Source: Dyadobacter sp. UC 10 (lineage in GTDB: Bacteria; Bacteroidota; Bacteroidia; Cytophagales; Spirosomataceae). Taken from it: DNA of 64,000 nucleotides. Under the pieces are notes generated by a model that had not been told where the DNA came from, did not search any database, and saw only the letters and a list, made by a program, of their open reading frames with translations. The DNA lies in the NCBI RefSeq assembly GCF_008369915.1, contig NZ_VSRN01000001.1:3592501-3656500 (forward strand), in the 5' to 3' direction. Of the stretch, positions 32,557 to 41,217 are shown one piece after another (position 1 is the stretch's first letter; every line of letters starts with the position of its first letter). Position numbers and translations under genes: made by a program.

Positions 32557-34776
32557 ATGAATAGATTCGGAATGAAATACATTTTTTACACCCTTCCTTT
32601 ACTTTTGGCGGCAAGTATCAGTGCTTTTGGGCAAAATGAAAAAAAACACTTTGATAAAGTGCTGGACCTCAATGAAGTGACGATTGAGCAGCGAAAGAAT
32701 ACAATCCATACAGAGCGCCTTCCCGATGTTCACAATACTTATATTACCGCTGGCAAAAAGAGTGAAGTGGTTCAATTGGAGGGAGTTAACGGGAATATTG
32801 CTGAAAAAACAGGCAGGCATATTTTCGCTAAAATTCCGGGGGTATTTGTTTATGATATGGATGGAAGCGGAAACCAGATCAATATTTCCACCCGCGGCCT
32901 GGACCCGCACCGGTCGTGGGAATACAACATCCGGCAAAACGGCGTGATTACCAATTCGGATATGTACGGTTACCCGGCGAGTCATTACAGTCCCGCCATG
33001 GAATCGGTGCAGCGGGTTGAGCTGGTGCGCGGTACTGCTTCGCTGCAATTCGGTGCGCAGTTTGGGGGGATGATCAACTACGTAACGAAGGCTCCGGACA
33101 CGACACGCGCTTTTACATTTGAAACCATCAATTCTGCCGGTTCTTTTGGACTTTTCAGCTCTTACAATGCGATTGGAGGGAAAGTAGGGAAGTTGACTTA
33201 CCAGGCATATTTTCAGACGCGGCATTCAAAAGGGTATCGTAAAAACGCGAAATCCGACGCGCAGTCGCAGTTTGTGAGTTTGTCTTATGAAGTAACGCCT
33301 TCCCTGCGGATCAAAGCAGAACTGGGGCGTTCGAAGTACATTTACCAAATCCCGGGCCCGCTGACCGATGCGATGTTTGAAGCTGATCCAAGGCAGTCGA
33401 CGCGCTCACGCAATTATTTTAATCCTGACATTTATATTCCTTCCATTGTATTAGACTGGAAGATCAGTCCCGCTACCCAGCTCAAATTCACTAATTCAGG
33501 CGTTTACGGCGCGCGGAACAGTGTGATGTTTGATGCATTTGCCAATGTGCCTGATACGATCAGCGCTATAACTAAATCCTATCGCACGCGGCAGGTGGAT
33601 ATTGATAATTTCAAAAGTTTCACCTCCGAGCTGCGCCTTTTGCATCAATACCAGTTTGCCGGCATTAACAATGTCGTTTCCGGCGGCGTCCAATATATGC
33701 ACAACAAACTGCGCAGGCGGCAGCAGGGTAAAGGAACAACCGGCAGCGATTTCGACCTGACACTGACCGACCCAACTTTTGGTCGTGACCTATACATGAC
33801 GACCGATAACATCGCCCTTTTTATCGAAAATATGATCTATCTAACCCCGCAGTGGACAGTCTCGCCGGGTTTCAGGATTGAGAGCGGCGCTACGGATATG
33901 ACAGGGAGAATATCTTATTACGATCCGGGAAACCTTCCCAACACGATTAAACACCAGTTTCCATTATTCGGGATCAGTTCGCAATACAGGATCAGTAGCA
34001 ACAGCCGCGCCTATGCCGGATTTTCGCAGGCATACCGGCCGGTCGTTTTCAAGGATATTATTCCGGCATCGGTATTGGAACGCGTGGATAAAAATCTGAA
34101 AGATGCATACGGATACAATCTGGAAGCGGGCGTGAGCGGCAATGTAAAAGATGTTCTGAAATATGATATCAGTGTATTCCAGTTGCTGATCAATCACCGG
34201 ATGGGGACGGTTTCCATGCGGGATGAAAATAACAACGCATATTTATTGCGCACAACCACGGGCGACAGTCGCACGCGGGGAGTAGAGGCTTATCTTGAAT
34301 ATACTCCCTTCAAAACTTCCAGCGGGGCTTTGCCCACCGAGCTTTCCGTTTTTACCTCAACATCCTATTTCGACGCACAATACATCAAGGGAAATGCGAT
34401 CGTGAACAATGAAAATACCAGCGTGGCCGGCAATAGGGTAGAAGGTGTGCCCACCTGGATTTCCCGGAACGGTATTCAGTTTCAATACAAAAAGCTTTCC
34501 TCGACGCTGCAATACAGTTATGTCAGTTCCAACTTCGCTAACCCGCTCAATACGGTAGAACCTTCCGCAAACGGGACGATCGGTAAAGTGCCGGGTTATG
34601 GATTATTGGATCTGAATGCGACTCTGCGTCTCGGCACTGCCTACACTTTGCGAATGGGTGTAAACAATATCACGAACAAACAATACTTTACAAAACGGCC
34701 TACTATGTATCCCGGTGCGGGAATCTGGACTTCGGACGGACGTAGTTTTCAGGTTTCGGTAGGGATTAAAATTTAA
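32557..34776 (+). CDS. TonB-dependent receptor, FecA-like
   Basis: A 739-residue receptor without the CarboxypepD_reg domain. It has a signal peptide (TLPLLLAASISAFGQ) and then a plug with KIPGVFVYDMDGSGNQINI, STRGLDPHRSWEYNI, RVELVRGTASLQFGAQFGG and MINYVTKAP. The barrel ends FQVSVGIKI. The plug pattern is that of Fe(III)-dicitrate/ferric receptors of the FecA group. It may be co-transcribed with the DUF3179 gene. Ligand assignment to iron chelates is an inference. Confidence 0.85.
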   Translation: MNRFGMKYIFYTLPLLLAASISAFGQNEKKHFDKVLDLNEVTIEQRKNTIHTERLPDVHNTYITAGKKSEVVQLEGVNGNIAEKTGRHIFAKIPGVFVYDMDGSGNQINISTRGLDPHRSWEYNIRQNGVITNSDMYGYPASHYSPAMESVQRVELVRGTASLQFGAQFGGMINYVTKAPDTTRAFTFETINSAGSFGLFSSYNAIGGKVGKLTYQAYFQTRHSKGYRKNAKSDAQSQFVSLSYEVTPSLRIKAELGRSKYIYQIPGPLTDAMFEADPRQSTRSRNYFNPDIYIPSIVLDWKISPATQLKFTNSGVYGARNSVMFDAFANVPDTISAITKSYRTRQVDIDNFKSFTSELRLLHQYQFAGINNVVSGGVQYMHNKLRRRQQGKGTTGSDFDLTLTDPTFGRDLYMTTDNIALFIENMIYLTPQWTVSPGFRIESGATDMTGRISYYDPGNLPNTIKHQFPLFGISSQYRISSNSRAYAGFSQAYRPVVFKDIIPASVLERVDKNLKDAYGYNLEAGVSGNVKDVLKYDISVFQLLINHRMGTVSMRDENNNAYLLRTTTGDSRTRGVEAYLEYTPFKTSSGALPTELSVFTSTSYFDAQYIKGNAIVNNENTSVAGNRVEGVPTWISRNGIQFQYKKLSSTLQYSYVSSNFANPLNTVEPSANGTIGKVPGYGLLDLNATLRLGTAYTLRMGVNNITNKQYFTKRPTMYPGAGIWTSDGRSFQVSVGIKI

Positions 34777-34779
34777 AAT

Positions 34780-36252
34780 TTACCAAACCAGATATCTCAA
34801 ATAAACCTGTCCATTCAAAGCTTTAACCGGAAATTGCGAAGACTTTGAAACATTGGACAAAGGCAAAATGACATTCAATCCCGCTTGAAAACGCCCCGGA
34901 GTAAATGCAACTCCTGCTTTTAATGTGAAAAGGCGGGGATTAATGTAAGGTGACATTTCTTTTGATTTTTTCAGCGTCGCTAATTGTCCGTCGAGGAGTT
35001 GTCCCTGCCAGTTTTGCGCTTGCGGCCTGACAAGCGCTGAGGTGAAAATGTTGTAAGAGGCGCCGGCGTTCAGGGCAATAAGGCGGGTGACGTGATATTG
35101 ATATTGCGCGCTGAAAGTCATCCCTACTGCTTTGATAAATAGGGCGTTACTGTATGTTTTTACAGAATCTGTACTGGTGGAATCGACTTCCTGACGCATC
35201 AGTTTGTTGTCTCCGAAATAGGATTGATATGGCAGGTAACTGACTGTGATGCTGCTTTTTCGCCAGGTTTTAGTGGCAAAAACGCCCGGTATCAAAAGCC
35301 GCGCGATGCGGGGAATACTGTCTGCGCCGGTTGCAATATAGTTTGTGGATTTTAGCGAAGAATTCAGCGACCATTCCAGGCCAAGATGGAAGGTTCTGAT
35401 TGACTTACTTCTTTGGTTTTCCGGTTGTTTTGGAAGATTTTGAACTATCACCCTTCTGCCCAGATCGATGGTAAATGTCTGAAAATGCACATTCAGAGGT
35501 TTTAGGCTATGTATGTTGAACTGTTCCGCCGAAGAAAGCGCTGCGCCTGTTCTCAAACTGTGAGTGCCCGGTGTAAATCCATTGAATGCATTTTCCTGTG
35601 CTGCGGCTGCTATTGACGAATTTTGTAATATTTTTTGCGTCCCGGCAACATCGTGATCCTTATTCATGCCGACTTTTTCTACCAGGGTGGTCGAGGACCG
35701 GGCGTTCTCTTCTGATTCGCCCACTTCGGGTTTTCGACGGGCTTGGTTGGGTGATTTTGGGGGAATTGGGAGTTTTTTGTCAGTGGTTATTGATTCAGGA
35801 TTGTTTTGTTTTTTGGTAAGTATTGATTTTTCTGATTCGGGATTGTTATGGTTTTTGTCAGGTATTATTATTTCTGGTTCGGGAATTTCTGGTGTTGCTC
35901 TAAACTGTTCGATTTTTTCTGATACTGCTTCATCTGGTAGTGTTTTGCCTGGATTTGCAGGTTGTTCCGATCGCACCAATGCAGGTACCGGATCTGATGT
36001 TGCAACCGGGGAGTCGGCTATTTTATAAATTACAAACCCTGTAACTGATACCAGAATCAAAGATGACAAAATCAAACCTTTGAACTTCAACAAGCCTGAA
36101 AACCACTTTCCGGCGTGTCCGTTAACCGGAGTTCCGCCTGCGGCTGCGTGCAGCATATCATTCATTCCCGCCCACGCGTCGTCGGCCGGTACCTCCGGTT
36201 CGGGAAGTGGGTCGCGGAAAAATTTGCCGATATGTTTGTCTGTCTTTTTCAC
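34780..36252 (-). CDS. Inner-membrane anchored protein with predicted outer-membrane beta-barrel-like C-terminus
   Basis: A 490-residue protein found just after an ECF sigma gene (3-base gap). The N-terminal ~60 residues are cytosolic (FRDPLPEPEVPADDAWAGMNDML), followed by one membrane helix (GLILSSLILVSVTGFVIYKIA). A long Pro/Asn/Lys-rich low-complexity linker carries a repeated NNPES motif. The C-terminal ~220 residues look beta-rich like small outer-membrane barrels (YSFGD..., AGASYNIFTSALVRP, VAFTPGRFQAGLNV). It may act as anti-sigma-like partner, but no standard anti-sigma domain is recognised. Confidence 0.65.
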   Translation of the reverse strand: MKKTDKHIGKFFRDPLPEPEVPADDAWAGMNDMLHAAAGGTPVNGHAGKWFSGLLKFKGLILSSLILVSVTGFVIYKIADSPVATSDPVPALVRSEQPANPGKTLPDEAVSEKIEQFRATPEIPEPEIIIPDKNHNNPESEKSILTKKQNNPESITTDKKLPIPPKSPNQARRKPEVGESEENARSSTTLVEKVGMNKDHDVAGTQKILQNSSIAAAAQENAFNGFTPGTHSLRTGAALSSAEQFNIHSLKPLNVHFQTFTIDLGRRVIVQNLPKQPENQRSKSIRTFHLGLEWSLNSSLKSTNYIATGADSIPRIARLLIPGVFATKTWRKSSITVSYLPYQSYFGDNKLMRQEVDSTSTDSVKTYSNALFIKAVGMTFSAQYQYHVTRLIALNAGASYNIFTSALVRPQAQNWQGQLLDGQLATLKKSKEMSPYINPRLFTLKAGVAFTPGRFQAGLNVILPLSNVSKSSQFPVKALNGQVYLRYLVW

Positions 36253-36255
36253 CCT

Positions 36256-36789
36256 TTAAAGTGATTTTTCAAAGATAACCCTGAGCTTCATCCGGCTTTC
36301 GCTCAAATGCCATTTGACGGTCCCTTCACTGATCCGCAAAGCCTCTGCAATTTCTTTCACAGCAAATCCATCCAGATAAAACAACCCGCATATCCGTCTC
36401 GTCGCGACGGGGAGTTGTAATAAATAAATGTGAATATCCCCGGCTGCCAGCTGCTCAAAAGGGTTTTCGCCAGATTCAAAACCCATGAAATCTGCGATTT
36501 CCTGATAGTCGAAAGTCTGTGTTTTGCGATCCCGCAGCAGCGTCAATGCCGCATTCCTTACGGTGGTATAAGTCCAGCTGAAAAATTCGCCCTTCGCAGG
36601 TTCATACTGGTCGATGTTTTGGAAAACCTTTAACATTCCGTTATTGATCGCAGTAAGTATGTCGTGCTTTTCCTCAAAGAAATTCCTGCAAAGCGCAAAA
36701 AGGACAGGATAAAATTGCCGGTACAATTTTTCCTGACTTTTGCGGTCCCTGCGACGGCAACCGGCCAATATTTCTGTTAGGTTCTCCAA
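36256..36789 (-). CDS. ECF-type RNA polymerase sigma factor
   Basis: A 177-residue sigma-70 family protein. Region 2 is seen as EKLYRQFYPVLFALCRNF and FSWTYTTVRNAALTLLRDRK. Region 4 is the helix-turn-helix DGFAVKEIAEALRISEGTVKWHLSESRMKLR. It lies 3 bases before a gene for a one-helix membrane protein, a layout often seen for Bacteroidetes ECF factors and their surface partners. Targets are unknown. Confidence 0.9.
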   Translation of the reverse strand: MENLTEILAGCRRRDRKSQEKLYRQFYPVLFALCRNFFEEKHDILTAINNGMLKVFQNIDQYEPAKGEFFSWTYTTVRNAALTLLRDRKTQTFDYQEIADFMGFESGENPFEQLAAGDIHIYLLQLPVATRRICGLFYLDGFAVKEIAEALRISEGTVKWHLSESRMKLRVIFEKSL

Positions 36790-36805
36790 GCTGAGGTATT
36801 AGAGG

Positions 36806-36829
36806 GGCTGGCAACATTCGTCGCCAGCC
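36806..36829 (-). terminator. Hairpin between lipoprotein and sigma genes
   Basis: GGCTGGC (36806-36812) and GCCAGCC (36823-36829) form a 7-bp stem between two minus-strand genes. There is no T tract, so it may be a weak terminator or a 5' leader structure of the sigma mRNA. Confidence 0.35.
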
Positions 36830-36848
36830 TGACTCTGTTGGCGATCGA

Positions 36849-37637
36849 CTAAATGGATTTGGTGGTGAATATCACGCCGCTTTCGTAGGGCCAGTCAAAT
36901 TCATATTTGTTACCTGTTTTCACAAACGACCCATAATAGGTTTCATTATTGAATACAATCTGAAATTTTCCCCTGATTTTTCCGGCGACCGGATTGACGA
37001 GATGTAATGTGTTCCTGGGCTTATTTTCCCCGGTTTCACACATCAGGCTGGTTGCTATTTTGTGATAATTAATATCGTAGTAAAGGTCTTCTGAATTATC
37101 CCGCTGTTGTATTGAAACGACCAGCTCATTATTCTTGCAATTGTAGGTGCCGTCAGTCACTGCATTCAGTACCAGTACGTTGGCGGAATCTCGATAGCAG
37201 CTGGGCGTGATCCGCAATATCTCATTTTTCCTGAAATCCTGTTCGCCGGACGGAACCGTATAAACTTCATCGGTAACTGATACATCGATAAAGGCAGTGT
37301 CCAGGCTTGTACTATCGATGGCGAAAACGCGGTAATTTCCAGCTTTCTGGAAGTATATTATACTCTTAGCGCCGTTATTAATCACTGTTTGAGCTGGTAA
37401 TACCCTCCACATTACAAATTCACCTTTCGGGTCGGTCAATGTGAAATTGATCGGTTCTTTTTGCTTAATACCGACTGTTTTGTCTGTAATAATTCTACCG
37501 TTAGCTGAAACTCCGTCCGCGCCTATTCGAGCTTGGGCCAGAGACGGAGACACTTGATCTATTTGATTTCTCTCGCAGGCAACCAGCTGGAAGAAAACCA
37601 GCACAATACATAATAGGATTAACTTTTCGGTCTTCAT
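36849..37637 (-). CDS. Hypothetical lipoprotein
   Basis: A ~262-residue protein with a lipoprotein signal (LILLCIVLVFFQLVACE; lipobox LVAC). Residues ~40-140 have a PKD/Ig-like beta pattern (KEPINFTLTDPKGEFVMWRVLP, AGNYRVFAIDSTSLDTAFIDVSV). The C-terminal half is of unknown fold and has two cysteine-containing segments (SCYRDS, YNCKNN). Function unknown. Start ATG at 37637; a TTG at 37646 is also in frame. It lies upstream of the ECF sigma gene on the same strand. Confidence 0.65.
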   Translation of the reverse strand: MKTEKLILLCIVLVFFQLVACERNQIDQVSPSLAQARIGADGVSANGRIITDKTVGIKQKEPINFTLTDPKGEFVMWRVLPAQTVINNGAKSIIYFQKAGNYRVFAIDSTSLDTAFIDVSVTDEVYTVPSGEQDFRKNEILRITPSCYRDSANVLVLNAVTDGTYNCKNNELVVSIQQRDNSEDLYYDINYHKIATSLMCETGENKPRNTLHLVNPVAGKIRGKFQIVFNNETYYGSFVKTGNKYEFDWPYESGVIFTTKSI

Positions 37638-37789
37638 GACTTTCAAATTTAGTGTTGAACAAAATTGAACAGCGGCGCCCTGTCAATAAAATAAACTACA
37701 TGAAGTGGGGCCGGGGTTGGGTGGGGCAGTGAAAAAATTTCGCTGGCACTATTTTGATATTTGCTGTTAAAAAATCAACAACTGAAACC

Positions 37790-38206
37790 ATGGCAGAGAA
37801 AACATTGCAGGACGTAGCCGAGATTATGAAGGATCTCGATATTTGTATGCTTACTACCACAACTTCCAACGGAATGCTCGCTTCCCGGCCTATGAGCAAC
37901 AACCGGCAGGTCGAATACGATGGGAACTCCCACTTTTTTACCTGGGAGGGGTCGAGAATGGTCAGTGACATTGAAATGGACAATGGTGTTAACCTGAGTT
38001 TCCAGGGCGGGCAGGACATTTTTATCTCAATTACCGGAAGAGCTGATGTGACCCGCAGCCGCGAGAAAATGGAAGAGCATTGGGTAGAAGAGTTGGACGC
38101 CTGGTTCGAAGAAGGGCTGGATACACCCGGCCTTGCTATGATCACCGTTGCTGCAAAGCAGATCAAATATTGGCAGGGCGAAGAGGAGGGAGAGGTAAAA
38201 TTCTAA
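37790..38206 (+). CDS. Pyridoxamine 5'-phosphate oxidase-like (general stress protein 26) family protein
   Basis: A 138-residue split-barrel flavin-binding protein. Typical segments are MLTTTTSNGMLASRPMSNNRQVEYDGN, LWFFTWEG-like HFFTWEGSRMVSDIE, VNLSFQGGQDIFISITGRADVT and a C-terminal VAAKQIKYWQGEEEG. This group binds FMN or F420-like cofactors and is often annotated as stress protein. The catalytic role is unknown. Start ATG at 37790 rather than the earlier in-frame ATA/ATT region. A hairpin follows. Confidence 0.85.
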   Translation: MAEKTLQDVAEIMKDLDICMLTTTTSNGMLASRPMSNNRQVEYDGNSHFFTWEGSRMVSDIEMDNGVNLSFQGGQDIFISITGRADVTRSREKMEEHWVEELDAWFEEGLDTPGLAMITVAAKQIKYWQGEEEGEVKF

Positions 38207-38227
38207 ATAACCCAGTAAATAAGTGAG

Positions 38228-38265
38228 AAGCGGTGGTTTTCTATTCAAAGAGAAAACCACCGCTT
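38228..38265. terminator. Strong hairpin directly before the next start codon
   Basis: AAGCGGTGGTTTTCT (38228-38242) pairs perfectly with AGAAAACCACCGCTT (38251-38265). It ends one base before the ATG at 38267. It could terminate the PPOX-like gene, although only a short T stretch follows, or hide the translation start of the next gene. Confidence 0.6.
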
Positions 38266-38266
38266 T

Positions 38267-39439
38267 ATGTTAAGATCGATCCGTTTCCTGCCGGTCATAT
38301 TAGTCGCGATGACCAGCGCACAGGCGCAAAACTATGACGAATCAAAAGTGCCTGCCTATACCTTACCCGAAGTGCTGAAAACGGTATCAGGTAAAGAGAT
38401 CAAAAATAAAAATCAATGGGAAAAAACCAGAAGGCCGGAAATTCTCAGGCTATTTGAAAATAACATTTACGGTCAGATGCCCCGTTCGTTGGATAGTATA
38501 AAATATTCAGTTGTTTCCGAAGACAAACAGGCCATGCTGGGGAATGCAACGTTGAAGGAAGTAGCTATTCAGGTGTTCAGGAACCAGAAATCTGTGCGGA
38601 TCAATCTGACCCTTTTTATTCCAAACAAACGGTCAGGGCCCGTTCCTGTATTTGTGTTGATAAACAACCGTCCGAAAAGTAATACCGATCCCACCCGTCA
38701 GAAGAAAAGCGAATTTTGGTCCGCAGAAATGGTCGTCGACAGCGGTTTTGCTGTTGCGGCTTTTCATGTGAGTGATCTTGCTCCCGACGACAAAGAAAAA
38801 TATGCGGAGGGTGTTCTTCAGATGTACCCTGAACAGCTTTCGGCCGATAATGGCATGAAGGCAATCGGTGCCTGGGCCTGGGGAGCGAGCAGGGTGATGG
38901 ACTATCTCGAAACAGACCGGGATATCAATGCCAAGAAAGTGATTGTTGTGGGACACTCGCGGGGCGGAAAAGCTTCATTATGGGCAGCCTCGCAAGATCA
39001 GCGGTTTGCGGCCTGCGTCACCAATTGTTCAGGAAATACCGGGGCTGCATTGGCACGCCGGCAATTTGGAGAGCGGATCACGAAGATTAACACTACTTTT
39101 CCACATTGGTTTAACAACAATTATAAGAAATTCAATGACAACGAAAATGAGCTTCCTGTCGACCAGCATATGCTGATTGCATTGATAGCGCCCCGCCCGG
39201 TTTATGCTACCAATGCTTCCAACGACCTTTGGGCCGACCCGAAAGGGACATATCTGGCGCTGAAGCATGCAGAGAAAGTCTACGGTTTATACGGAAAGAA
39301 ATCCAGCCTTCCTGAGAACCCGCCCGCAATTGACCAGCCGCTGCCCAAAGCGCCTATGGCATATCACAATCGCGAAGGCGAGCATAATATGACCACCTAC
39401 GACTGGGCCAATTTCGTCACATTTGCCAGGAGCTTCTGA
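38267..39439 (+). CDS. CE15-like glucuronoyl esterase / acetylxylan esterase family hydrolase, secreted
   Basis: A 390-residue secreted alpha/beta hydrolase. Signal peptide MLRSIRFLPVILVAMTSAQA. Residues of the bacterial CE15 (4-O-methyl-glucuronoyl methylesterase) pattern are visible: VVGHSRGGKASLWAASQD with nucleophile Ser, CVTNCSGNTGAALARR, FPHWFNNNY, LIALIAPRPVYATNAS and the catalytic-His segment GEHNMTTYDWANFVTFA. CE15 enzymes cleave ester links between lignin and glucuronoxylan. The ATG lies directly behind a stable hairpin with no visible ribosome site. Confidence 0.8.
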   Translation: MLRSIRFLPVILVAMTSAQAQNYDESKVPAYTLPEVLKTVSGKEIKNKNQWEKTRRPEILRLFENNIYGQMPRSLDSIKYSVVSEDKQAMLGNATLKEVAIQVFRNQKSVRINLTLFIPNKRSGPVPVFVLINNRPKSNTDPTRQKKSEFWSAEMVVDSGFAVAAFHVSDLAPDDKEKYAEGVLQMYPEQLSADNGMKAIGAWAWGASRVMDYLETDRDINAKKVIVVGHSRGGKASLWAASQDQRFAACVTNCSGNTGAALARRQFGERITKINTTFPHWFNNNYKKFNDNENELPVDQHMLIALIAPRPVYATNASNDLWADPKGTYLALKHAEKVYGLYGKKSSLPENPPAIDQPLPKAPMAYHNREGEHNMTTYDWANFVTFARSF

Positions 39440-39575
39440 CATGGAGGTCAGCATTCTCTTACTTTTATCTATCACGACTGCCGGCAAGGAACAGGGTTGA
39501 TATCGATCGTCACGGCCGGAAAACAGCGCAGGCATAAAAATTTAGCCTTTTCCTGAATCATTAACAGCTATCACT

Positions 39576-40613
39576 ATGGTTCAGGAAAAGAATGTATTGT
39601 CAGGCTCCGGAAAGTGGGGTTTATATGCGATTGCAGCGGTGGGCCTGCTGGCAGCAGCCAGGAAAATTTACAGAAATATAACCCGGTACGATTTCGAAAA
39701 TAAAGTGGTGATTATTACGGGTGGAGCAAGAGGCCTGGGATTAATATTAGCCCGCCAGCTTGCTACAAAAGGTGCTAACCTGGTGATTTGTTCCAGAGAT
39801 TCGGAACAGCTCGACCAGGCGGAGCAGGAACTGACTGCCAGCGGGGCGAAAATACTGGCCCTCACTGCCGACGTGAGTGAACAGCAGGATGCACATCGTA
39901 TCGTTGAGGCCACGATCGGCGCTTTCGGGAAAATCGATGTGCTGATCAACAACGCAGGCACGATGGTCGTCGGGCCGCAGGAAGCCATGGAGATCGAGGA
40001 TTATAAGGAGGCGATGGATACCAATTTCTGGGGCGGGCTTTACATGATCAAAGCTGCGCTTCCCTATTTAAAACAGGCAGAGGGCCGGATTGCCAATATC
40101 TGTTCGATAGGCGGGAAGATTTCCGTGCCGCATTTACTGCCTTATAGTGTGAGCAAATTTGCAATGGTTGGACTTTCAGAAGGGCTGCATGCGGAATTGA
40201 AACGGGATAATATACTGGTTACTACGGTCATCCCTAACCTGATGCAAACAGGAAGCCCGAGAAACGTTTCCGTAAAGGGCAATCACGAAGCGGAATATGC
40301 CTGGTTCAAGACCATGGCTTCTTCACCTTTGTTTTCCCAAAAAGCAGAACAGTCTGCGAAGGAGATCATCGAGGCGATCGAACACGGAGAAAATGAGGTG
40401 GTTCTTACCCTGACAGCCAAACTGGTAGTTGCATTGCAGGGTGCCAATCCTGGCTTGGTTTCCGCGCTTTCCGCTGCGGCTAACAGTTTTATGCCTCAAA
40501 TGACCACAGACGGATTTGAAATTAAGAAGGGTTACGAATCAGAATCGGAAATCTCTGAATCTGATATTAATTACCGCACGGAAGTAGCTTCTGTTGCCAA
40601 TAATGAGATCTAA
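39576..40613 (+). CDS. SDR-family oxidoreductase with N-terminal membrane segment
   Basis: A 345-residue short-chain dehydrogenase. Unlike the SDR at 24068 it starts with a hydrophobic helix (WGLYAIAAVGLLAAARKIY), suggesting membrane association. Cofactor motif TGGARGLGLILARQLA, NNAG (INNAGTMVVG), catalytic YSVSK and a long C-terminal extension with Ser/Glu-rich end (YESESEISESDINY) are visible. The substrate is unknown, possibly a lipid or retinol-like molecule as in other membrane SDRs. A 75-residue ORF follows 12 bases on. Confidence 0.87.
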   Translation: MVQEKNVLSGSGKWGLYAIAAVGLLAAARKIYRNITRYDFENKVVIITGGARGLGLILARQLATKGANLVICSRDSEQLDQAEQELTASGAKILALTADVSEQQDAHRIVEATIGAFGKIDVLINNAGTMVVGPQEAMEIEDYKEAMDTNFWGGLYMIKAALPYLKQAEGRIANICSIGGKISVPHLLPYSVSKFAMVGLSEGLHAELKRDNILVTTVIPNLMQTGSPRNVSVKGNHEAEYAWFKTMASSPLFSQKAEQSAKEIIEAIEHGENEVVLTLTAKLVVALQGANPGLVSALSAAANSFMPQMTTDGFEIKKGYESESEISESDINYRTEVASVANNEI

Positions 40614-40625
40614 TAAAAATTGACT

Positions 40626-40853
40626 ATGAAAAATAATAAGCTTCCCGAAGACCAGTCGCTGGTACTTTTTACTGACATAAATGGGATACCAAGAGAAGGA
40701 ATATATAAAAAGGGCTCAAAGGCATTTGTAGAAGCGATTGGAGATGAAGGGCCGGAAGACACCGGAAACATTTACCCGGAAGAAGATATTGTGTCCTGGG
40801 AATACTTAGAGAAGAGGGATAAACCGAATCCTGACATTATGGTAATCCTGTAA
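40626..40853 (+). CDS. Hypothetical protein, 75 residues
   Basis: A small acidic protein beginning MKNNKLPEDQSLVLFTDI. The pattern SKAFVEAIGDEGPEDTGN...EDIVSWEYLEK suggests a small beta domain. No domain was recognised. It follows the membrane SDR by 12 bases and is convergent with the Fur-like gene. Start ATG at 40626; a TTG at 40620 also exists. Confidence 0.55.
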   Translation: MKNNKLPEDQSLVLFTDINGIPREGIYKKGSKAFVEAIGDEGPEDTGNIYPEEDIVSWEYLEKRDKPNPDIMVIL

Positions 40854-40862
40854 TGCCGGGAA

Positions 40863-41141
40863 CTAAGTGTTTTTTTTAAAGCGGTCTTTTATTCCGAAAA
40901 GATTTTTTTTGCTTTCGGATAAGATCCGTTCAGCAAAGCCTGCATTCACAAGCCAGTTGAGCGAGTCGTACACAGTCGCAGGGCTGATCCGGATACCATT
41001 GCTCCGCAACGACCGCCACAGTGCGTCGCCGTCTATATATCCATCCGACTGCAGAAGCTGATCTGCCACGATCATTCTTTTGCCTCCCGAACGTAGCTTG
41101 TGGCTCAAACAATAAGAATTTATAGCCTCAGATAACACCAT
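40863..41141 (-). CDS. Fur-like winged-helix DNA-binding protein, short
   Basis: A 92-residue protein corresponding to the N-terminal DNA-binding domain of Fur/PerR (RSGGKRMIVADQLLQ...DGDALWRSLRSNGIRISPATVYDSLNWLVNAGFAERI). The TVYxxLxxLxxxG recognition helix is well matched. The metal-binding and dimerisation domain of Fur (~50 residues with His/Cys ligands) is absent. It may be a stand-alone regulator or a truncated remnant. It lies between the SDR/hypothetical pair and a terminator. Confidence 0.7.
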   Translation of the reverse strand: MVLSEAINSYCLSHKLRSGGKRMIVADQLLQSDGYIDGDALWRSLRSNGIRISPATVYDSLNWLVNAGFAERILSESKKNLFGIKDRFKKNT

Positions 41142-41172
41142 TTCGACGAGTGACTTGAAGGAATAATAAAAA

Positions 41173-41206
41173 AAGGCTCTCCGGGAACTGGTTCCCGGAG
41201 AGCCTT
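41173..41206 (-). terminator. Rho-independent terminator of the DUF4198 gene
   Basis: AAGGCTCTCCGGGAAC and GTTCCCGGAGAGCCTT form a 16-bp perfect stem with a 2-base loop. On the minus strand it is followed by a T run (plus-strand AAAA at 41165-41172). It lies just after the stop of the DUF4198 gene and before the Fur-like gene. Confidence 0.88.
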
Positions 41207-41217
41207 GCGGTGTTCAG

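Noticed and set aside
37644..37651. Promoter TAAATTTG before the lipoprotein gene on the minus strand
   Set aside because: It lies only a few bases from the ATG and lacks a properly spaced TTG.
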